In this document: positions 1 through 7,800 of the stretch, in pieces
Layout: each line of letters starts with the position of its first letter
Numbering within the stretch: the stretch's first letter is position 1
Notes under the pieces: model-generated
Told to the model about the DNA's origin: nothing
Databases searched by the model: none
What the model saw: the letters and a program-made list of their open reading frames with translations, nothing else
Program-made: the position numbers and the translations under genes
Assembly (NCBI GenBank): GCA_038248655.1
Contig: JBBRXG010000078.1
Coordinates: 1 to 14,570 of the forward strand
DNA: 14,570 bases
Source of the DNA: DATBLE01 sp038248655
GTDB taxonomy: Bacteria; Actinomycetota; Thermoleophilia; Gaiellales; Gaiellaceae
Reading direction: 5' to 3'

Positions 1-2
1 CT

Positions 3-707
3 GATCGTCCGCAGCCGCCGCGCCTCCCCTCGCCGGCCTACTCGCCGACCTGCGACGATGTCGTCTGGAGCCTGCCGCAGTCGGTTCGCGCCCCACGCCA
101 GACCCGGCGAGGGAGGTTCCTGCCGCCGATCCCGGTCGCGACCCCCGCGCTCGGCAAGGCCGGGCGGATGTACGCGCCCGTGCTGGACAAGGGCGGGAAA
201 GTCTTCCTCGAGGCCTACGACCAGACTGGCGAGCGCGCCTGGCGCACAGGTCCGCTCGGAGACGGCCCGGTCTCCCCGCCCGCGCTCGGTCGCGCCCCCA
301 CCGGACAGGCGTCGACGACCGCCACGTGCACGCGTGTCCGCGACGGGAAGACGACCGTTGTCCGCGACCAGCGGGCCGACTCGGTCTACCTCGCCGTCGG
401 CGCCACCCTGTACGCGTTCGACGGCCGCGGCCGGCTGCGCTGGAAGAACAACCCCGGCGGCCTGGAGCTCGGTGAGCCCAACGTCCAGCTCGGCGAGCCC
501 ATCGTCGCACGGCTGAAGACGGGCGACGAGCTCATCCTCGTCACCTGGACCGATCCGGACTCGAAGGCCAACTCCATCGTCGCCTACCGTAGCGACGGCC
601 GGGTCGTCTGGCGGGTCGCCCTCGACGCACCCGCGCTCGGCTCGCCCGCGATCGCGAATGGCCGCATCTACCTAGCGACGACGCGGAGCCTCTACGCGAT
701 CCACTGA
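3..707 (+). CDS. PQQ-type beta-propeller repeat protein, 3' part (5' end outside window)
   Basis: The frame is open from the first bases of the window to a TGA at 705-707, so the gene starts upstream and about 234 residues are visible. An internal ATG at 168 is probably not the start: the residues just before it (VATPALGKAG) match the blade-type motifs seen later (SPPALGR, GSPAIANG), so coding extends further 5'. The sequence shows recurring propeller strands: a strand-turn-strand ending YDQTGERAW, then VYLAVGATLYAFDGRGRLRW, then IVAYRSDGRVVWRV, and a last blade GRIYLATTRSLYAIH at the C-terminus. The alternation of 'YAFD.G..RW' and 'G.IYLAT...LYAI' is typical of PQQ-like or BamB-like WD repeats. 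Such proteins are usually exported and act as binding scaffolds or dehydrogenase-like domains; no catalytic residue can be assigned here. The substrate and exact family are unknown, and the missing N-terminus hides any signal peptide. Confidence 0.8.
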   Translation, partial: DRPQPPRLPSPAYSPTCDDVVWSLPQSVRAPRQTRRGRFLPPIPVATPALGKAGRMYAPVLDKGGKVFLEAYDQTGERAWRTGPLGDGPVSPPALGRAPTGQASTTATCTRVRDGKTTVVRDQRADSVYLAVGATLYAFDGRGRLRWKNNPGGLELGEPNVQLGEPIVARLKTGDELILVTWTDPDSKANSIVAYRSDGRVVWRVALDAPALGSPAIANGRIYLATTRSLYAIH

Positions 708-870
708 CCGGCTCGCGGACGGGAGAGGCAGGCTGAGGCTGACCCTTTGGAGCACGCCGTTCGACGAACACGTCGCGGCGGCGATCGACGAGCCGAGTAC
801 CTTCTCATTGCGTCGCTCGCGAGCTTTCAACGAACCCTGGCCACAGGGAGACGTGGACGGCAATCGACCG

Positions 871-894
871 AAGACGACGAGGGCTCGGCGTCTT
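871..894 (-). terminator. Weak hairpin just downstream of the HNH gene
   Basis: AAGACG at 871-876 pairs with CGTCTT at 889-894, and the stem continues inward with CGA/TCG after one mismatch. It lies immediately 3' of the stop of the minus-strand HNH gene and could end its transcript. There is no T tract after it on the minus strand, so this is a weak call. The rest of the 708-898 spacer between the two tail-to-tail genes shows no gene or RNA that I can support. Confidence 0.25.
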
Positions 895-898
895 GCCG

Positions 899-1789
899 CT
901 ACTCAAAGCCTTCGAACCGGATGGCGAGCCTTTCTCGGTCCGGATGGTTGGCTCGTCGTGGTGGCAGGTGGATCGATTGGCCGTGAAAGCCCTTGAGTAC
1001 TGCAAGCATCGGGCCGTCGTCGTCCTCCAGTAGACGTTTCGAGACGCGGACGTCGTAGTCGGGCGAGACGGCGACCAGGCGCTGGTCAAAGGCCCGATGG
1101 TGAATGGTGCACAGGCTGAGGCCGTTCGGAATCACCGGGATGCCCGACGGCGTTACGTCGGCGTCGATGTGCGCGGCCTCGAGAAGCCTGACCTCCTTCA
1201 GCCGGAAGATCGTGCATTGGTCGCGATAAGCAACGAGCACCGCGCCGCGGAAGCGCCTCTGATGTAGGCGCACCTTCGTCTCGCGGACGATGTATCTACG
1301 CTCGATCGAGTTGTCGACGGGCACGATCTCGGGCTCGTCGAAGGGACCGACGTGTTTACCGGGTGCGAGTCGTACTCGACGCTCGGCAGGGAAGTCCTGG
1401 GTCACGAAGTAGGGATAGAGCGGTTCGTAGAGGCCCGGCCGCGTGGCCACGAAGTAGACCAGCGGGACTCCGGTCTGTGCGGCGGCTCGGAGCGCACGGT
1501 TGTCCGGCTGGTCGATCGGCCCTGCCCGGTAGTCGTAGAAGAAACCATCGTCGGTCTCCTCGTCCGCGTACGGCGACCTGGCGGAAGTCTGGATCGAGAG
1601 CGCTGCCGGCCCCCGTTGCACGGCTGCTCGATAGATCCCCTTCTGATAGTTCAGAAACGGAACGCGCGAGCCTCGAAACGGGAATCCCTCGCTGAGGACG
1701 CCGGCGTACGGAAGCTCATCGCCGTGCTGGGCCTGGAGCACGGCCAGACGCGAGAAGCAGGATGTCCGAACGTCCTCGTCGTAGTCCAC
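899..1789 (-). CDS. HNH endonuclease, predicted restriction-endonuclease type (COG3440-like)
   Basis: This 296-aa protein starts with GTG and ends with TAG. Residues about 20-130 match from memory the N-terminal part of a widespread actinobacterial family (QHGDELPYAGVLSEGFPFRG, then VPLVYFVATRPGLYEPLYPYFV), probably a DNA-recognition or sensing domain. The C-terminal half is an HNH module: RFRGAVLVAYRDQC at about 180-192, the histidine of LLEAAHI (His207), the asparagine of PNGLSLC (Asn222) and the histidines of CTIHHRAFD (His230/231). These are the expected metal and catalytic positions, so nuclease activity is plausible. In relatives I remember, the segment after the first cysteine reads C-x-x-C; here it is CTIF (Cys192, Phe195). 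No Shine-Dalgarno is evident before the GTG. No methyltransferase or other restriction partner is visible nearby. Base composition looks less GC-rich than the neighbours, suggesting acquisition. The target is unknown: restriction, repair or homing are all possible. Confidence 0.85.
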   Translation of the reverse strand: MDYDEDVRTSCFSRLAVLQAQHGDELPYAGVLSEGFPFRGSRVPFLNYQKGIYRAAVQRGPAALSIQTSARSPYADEETDDGFFYDYRAGPIDQPDNRALRAAAQTGVPLVYFVATRPGLYEPLYPYFVTQDFPAERRVRLAPGKHVGPFDEPEIVPVDNSIERRYIVRETKVRLHQRRFRGAVLVAYRDQCTIFRLKEVRLLEAAHIDADVTPSGIPVIPNGLSLCTIHHRAFDQRLVAVSPDYDVRVSKRLLEDDDGPMLAVLKGFHGQSIHLPPRRANHPDRERLAIRFEGFE

Positions 1790-1818
1790 GCCGCGATTCT
1801 AGGAGGAGCGCTGCAAAC

Positions 1819-1846
1819 GAGAAGGGCCGCCGGAGCGGCCCTTCTC
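1819..1846 (-). terminator. Rho-independent-type terminator of nrdJ
   Basis: A perfect 12-bp inverted repeat (1819-1830 with 1835-1846) surrounds the 4-nt loop CGGA. The arms contain GAAGGGCCGC and GCGGCCCTTC. It lies about 20 nt after the nrdJ stop codon. On the minus strand the descending arm ends in CTTCT and is followed by CGTTTG, a short imperfect U-rich tail. The stem is strong enough to be called with confidence. It sits directly upstream of the HNH gene start, so that gene would need read-through or its own promoter in the about 30 bp between. Confidence 0.85.
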
Positions 1847-1866
1847 TACTGCTTCGACGTCTCGAG

Positions 1867-4800
1867 TCAGCTGCAGCCGGTATTGGTGCCGCAGTCCCTG
1901 CAGGTGTAGCAGGAGCCGGTGCGCACCATCCGGCCGCCGCATTTCGCGCACTCGACCGCGTCCTCCCACGAGTTGAAGAGGGCAGTCTGGCCCGGCGGGG
2001 GCGACTCGACGGGCATCGCCGGCGCCGCTTCGCCGGCTGCGTACCGCTCGGCGAGGCGGGCCTTCACCTCCGGGGAGAGGATCCCGGCCTCCTCCTGCTG
2101 GTCGGGCGTCAGGAACTTCTTGCCGAACCAGCGGAAGATGTAGTCGACGATCGACTTCGCGGCGCGGATGTCGGCGTCGTTCGTCGGCCCGCTCGGCTCG
2201 AAGCGCATGTGCGAGAGCTTGGAGACGTACACCTCGGGCGGGACGCCGTACTGGAGGCCCATCGAGACGGCGATCATCAGCGAGTTCATCAGGCCGGCCA
2301 TCGTCGTTCCGTCCTTGGCGATGTCGACGAAGATGTCGCCGGGAGTGCCGTCCTCGTAGAGCCCGACGTGGATGTACCCCTCGTAGTCGCCGACCCGGAA
2401 CTTGCGGCCGACCTCGGTGCGGTCTTCGGGCAGGCGCCGCCGCTGCGTCAGCGGCGTCGGCGGGATCGCCGGGACGAGCGTGCCGTCCGCCTTGCCCGAG
2501 AGCGGCTGCGCGACCTTGCAGTTGTCGCGGTAGATGGCGATCGCCTTCACGCCGAGGCGCCAAGCGTCGGCGATCAGCTGGGCGACCTCGTCCGCCGTCG
2601 CCTGCTCGGGCAAGTTGACCGTATTGTGGCTGACGATCCCGTTTCCCACGAAGGCGTGCGGCCCGGGGACGGAAACGTCGTACACCTGATGCTCACCGCC
2701 GTCACTGACGGCGGACACCGGGCTGAAGTGCAGGTTCCGCTCGAGGACGGTCTCCAGCCAATCGGGTAGCTCGACGCCCGGAACGGTGGCGAGCTGCTCG
2801 AGCGAGCTCCGGCTCACCTCCGAACTACGCGGATCGACCAGGTGGCGGAATCGTTTTGAGCGGCTCGTGCCCTTACCCGCGCGACCGCTTCGGCCCGGTG
2901 GGATCAGCTCATAAAGGTCGCGTCCGGCGATGCCGGGAACGATGTCCGCTGTGCCGCCGCCGAGACTGATCTCGACGAGCTCCGCCGCGCGGGCCGCCTT
3001 GTGGGGCTCGGGAAAGCGCAGCAGAGCGGCGAGCCTCTGTGCGTGACGACCTGATGCGTAGACCTCGTCGAATGAGCGGTCGTACTCGGCGCTGTACTTG
3101 GTGATGCGGTTGTGGACGATGTCCAGGTTCGTTAGCACGACCTGGAGGTCGTCAAGAAGGCGATTCGAGGCGAGGCAGATCGCCCACTTCGGGAGACTCG
3201 CAGGAAGATACGAGTCGAGGCTCAACCCCTCGAGGAAGGCGAGCACCATCGACCGCGGCGAGCGAAGGACCGCGTCGGGGATTCTCTTCGTCGCAGCGCG
3301 ATCGCCGCAACCAAGGTAGTCGAGGAAGCAGACGAGCGTCTTCGAGCTGAGCTCGACCGACGGGCACTTGCCAGCGTCTCGCGCCACGCGGGCCCGGATG
3401 CCGAACAGCGTTCTCCCCAGCTCGACCAGTCGTGCAACGACTCCCTCGTTGGCATTCGCAATCCGAACGGTGTAGTTCGAGCGGGTCGTGTGTCCCTCTG
3501 CCGCGTAGGCACCGAGGAAGAATGCGAGATCCTCACTCATCTCGGCCGGCAGGGTGACGCGCTTCTGGGAGCCATAGAGCTTCGGAGGAGCGAAGTCATC
3601 GAGAGCGGCGGGTCTAGACGACCAGAGGTCGTCGCCGTACTGGACGGCGACGTGCTCGCCGTCCTCGAGCTCGTCGAGACGGCGCCAATCCAGTCCGCCG
3701 GCAGGCGAGGCGACGAGAACGCGATGGTTGGGCGTCCCAACGATCTTGTGGCCCGAGCGCAGCACTACCTCGATCGTGGCGCGCATACCCCCGTAGTAGA
3801 AGGCGTCCGTTTCGCGAAGACCATCGAGTGATGCCACCGGGAGTCGCAGCTCGCGAAACGTGTCCTCGTCCTCGCCTTGATGGAGGCTCGAGATCCGGAC
3901 AAGTCCCTCGGCGGTGGAGACGAGCGTGTCCCCAACGACGCACTTCGAGATCGCACCCGAGATGAACGGCTGGACGGCGCCCATCATCTTGACGTGGCCC
4001 GAGTAGTGGATCGCGCGGTCGCCGATCGCGCAGTCGAACACCGGGTAGTGCTCGGCCTTCACGTACGGTGCGCCGACGATCGAGTTGCGCTCGTCGATGT
4101 ACGCGACGATCTCCTCGATCTCCCGCGGTGCGTAGCCGAGCTCGTCGAGCGCCATCGGCACCGTCTTGTTGACGATCGTGATCTCGCCGCCGCCGACCAG
4201 CTTCTTCGACTTGACGAGCGAGAAGTCCGGCTCCACCCCCGTCGTGTCGCAGTCCATCATGAAGCTGATCGTGTTGTGGCTGATGAAGCCGTTAGCCACG
4301 TAGGTGACGTTGTCGGGGACCGAGAGGTCGTACGTCGGCTGGTCGTCCAGGGTCTCGACAGTCGCGACGGTGTCGTAGTAGAAGCCGAGCAGGTGCTCGA
4401 GCTTCGGATCTGTCGTTCGCTCGAGTAGTTCGGCCGCGGAACGCCGGGAGACCTCCCCACGTCGAGCAAGAGCTGCCAGCATGGTCTTCCGAAGCGGATC
4501 GTTCTCCGGCGCGAGCTCGTCGATCAATCCTCGACCCACCGGAATGTGATCCTTACGTGAAGCCTGGCGATGATCGCCGCTCCAGAGCGATGCCGCCTTC
4601 CGTGTGGAGATGAAGTCGATTTCCTCCAGGTAGCGCTCCGCGGCGGCGACGTTGAGCAGTCGCAGTACGAACCGGTCGTGCATGCCCCAGTTGGAGCCTG
4701 CGCCGTCGAGCTTGCGCGTGGTGACGAACCCGAGCGCCAGCAGCAGGGTCTGGACGTCGCGGCTGAAGCTCTCGGTGACCGTTGTCCACGAGACGTAGCC

Positions 4801-7800
4801 GTTGCTCGTCGCCCCGTCCGCCTCGAAGAGACCTCGAACGAACGCCGCATAGACCTCGCGGTCGTTTGTGTACAGCACCGCATCCGGGATGTGCGAGTGC
4901 CAACCCTTGCCGGAATGCTCGGCGGACGGGGGCAGCTTGGCGAACCCGCACGCCTCCCACCACTGCACGAGCGGGACCGAGTTGAATGCAACCTCGGTGT
5001 AACCACGCTTCGCCGTGATCGATGCATCGAGACCAAAGAGCGCCGCGCCGGCATCGCAGAGGTGCTCGACCACGTCGGGATCGCTGTCGGCAACGCAGAA
5101 GCGCAGCCCTTTGGCGTGGAGCGAGCCGTCGCCCATGAAGTAGCCGACGAGCTCGGCGAGTTCGGCCGTCATCGTCTCGGGCACGCGTGTTCGGAAGTCC
5201 GCGTTCCAGTGGAGCTCACCGAGCGGCGGCAGTTCGACGGGCTCCGGTTCGCCGACGAGCCCGTTCAGCATCAACGGAACCCGGTCGCCCTCGCCGATCT
5301 CGCCGAAGCGCTTCCAGACCCAGCCAACTTCGGCGTCCACGACCTTGATCCGGTGAGTTGGAGTGCCCTGGATCCTGTACCCGCGACCGGTCTCGATCGA
5401 CACGACCTGCTCGAAGCCGTTGACGTAGAACTGCGTTGCTCGGCGTTTGCCTTCGTCCGTCGCGACCTCGACGTCGAGGTCCTGCCATCTCCGGCCGACG
5501 GGATCGCCGAGCGTCCTGAGCCGCACGAGCCCGCGGCTCGTCGAGACGAGGCTGTCTCCGACGAGGCATCCGGTCGGCGCGAGCACCGTGGCCTGCGCGT
5601 TGCGGAAACCGTGCACCTCGCCGAGGTCGAGCGCGTCGTCCCACGCCTGCCGGGCTGCGCCCAGGAGGTCGGAGGGGACCGAGTCGGAATGCTGGATGTT
5701 GCCGACCGCGGCGCGGTGCTTGGCGATCACGCCGATCATCGCAGCGGCGTTCGGCTGGTAGCCGGCGTGTGGCCCCATCCGGGAGGCGATCTCGGCCGAC
5801 TTGCGGTACGCGCGGCCGGTCATCAGCGCCGTGATCGCGGCTGCATACGCGCGGCCGTCGTCGGAGTCGTACGGCAGACCTCGTGCCATCAGGAGGGCGC
5901 CGAGGTTCGCGTACCCGAGCCCGAGCTCGCGGTAGGCCTTCGCGTTCGCCTCGATCTCGGGGGTCGGATACGACGAGTAGCCGACGACGATCTCCTGCGC
6001 GAGAAAGACGACGTCGACCGCGTGCTGGAACGCCTCGACGTCGAACTCGCCGTCCTCGCGGCGGAACTTCATAAGATTCAGTGATGCAAGATTGCACGCA
6101 CTATCATCCAAATGCATATATTCGGAGCAGGGGTTGGACGCGTTGATCCGGCCGGTGTTCGGGCTCGTGTGCCACGCGTTGATCGTCGTGTCGTACTGGA
6201 CGCCCGGGTCGGCGCACTTCCACGCCGCCTCGGCGATCTGGCGCAGCAGGTGCCGGGCGTCGACCGTCTCCGCGACCGCACCGTCGGTGCGGGCGGTGAG
6301 GTTCCACTCCGCGCCGGCCTCGGCCGCCTCCATGAAGGCGTCGGTGACGCGCACGGAGTTGTTCGCGTTCTGGTACTGGATCGAGGCCCAGTCCGGCGAG
6401 TCGAGCGACATGTCGTAGCCCGCCTGCTCGAGGACGCGCGCCTTCTCTTCCTCCTTCGCCTTGCACCAGATGAACTCCTCGACGTCCGGGTGGTCGACGT
6501 CGAGGACGACCATCTTCGCGGCGCGGCGCGTCTTGCCGCCCGACTTGATCGTGCCGGCGGAGGCGTCGGCGCCGCGCATGAACGAGACCGGGCCGGAGGC
6601 GTAGCCGCCCTTCGACAGCTGCTCTTTCGACGAGCGCAGGTCGGAGAGGTTGACCCCGGCGCCGGAGCCGCCGCGGAAGATGATCCCTTCGCGCCGGATC
6701 CAGTCGAGGATCGACTCCATCGAGTCGTCCACGGACAGGATGAAGCAGTTGTGCACGGCGACGTTGTTCGTGAGGTACTCGCCGGATTCCGTCTGGATGT
6801 CGTAGACCTCGTGGACACCGGCGAAATCGATCGAGACGATCTCCTCCTCGCGCAGGTCGGGGCATCGCTTGAGGCCGCGGAGCGACAGCGATTCGAGCAG
6901 CCGGTCCTGCTTCGCGCTCGAGACGAAGCCGACGAGCTCGGCGAAGCGGGCGCGCTCAGAGCCGATGCTGATCTGAACCTCCCAGAGATCGTGCCGATCC
7001 TCCCGCCTCTCGGTCTTGCGGAGGCGGCGGGAGTAGATCCCGAGAACGTTGAGCAGCAGCTGCACGTCCTCCGTCCACTGCTCGCCGATCACCGCGAAGG
7101 CGACTCGGCCGCTCTCGTTGCCGGCGTCTCTGCGGACGGTGACGTACCCGTCCGCCTGGAAAATGCTGCGCAGGTATGCGGCGATCTCATCGTGTGTCGC
7201 AGTCCAGAGGCGGCTCGGGACACGGATCTTCCGACCTCTCGCGAGCAGGTCCCAACGCTCGACGAACTCGCGCAGCACCTCGCCGTAGAGTCGAATGCGA
7301 CGGCACGAGATCGAGCCGTCCGCCGACCGAACGTCGGACTCGTGACGATGGGCGTCGGGGAGTACGCGGTCGAGGTTGTCGAGCACCCAGGCGCGCTCGT
7401 CCTCGTCAGCGACCTTGAACTCGACCGTCAGCGACGTGTTCGTTCCGTGCTCGTACTGACCGACGAAGCCGTCTGCCTGCAGCCAGCCGGCGAGCGCAGC
7501 CTCCGCGACGGCAACCGCGTCGACATCGGGCTCGTCCTCGAGGACATCGGGCTCGTCCTCGAGCGAGGACTCGGCGCCGACGCCGACGAGCACGCGGTCG
7601 ACGACCTTGGCCCGGTGCGGATGCACATGCATGCGCATGCCCGGAACGAGCTCGTCGACACGAAGCCACGCCGGGGACGTGCGACGCTCGCCGACTGCCT
7701 TGACGACGTGGTCGGGCGTCGCCTCGACCCACTGTCCGTTCCGAAGGGTGACGCGGTAGACCGGTTTACGGCCGTTTCGCTTCACCGCGACGATTCGAGT

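Noticed and set aside
747..1089. Short plus- and minus-strand frames between the propeller gene and the HNH gene
   Set aside because: No ribosome sites, no recognisable sequence, and most overlap the 3' part of the HNH gene.
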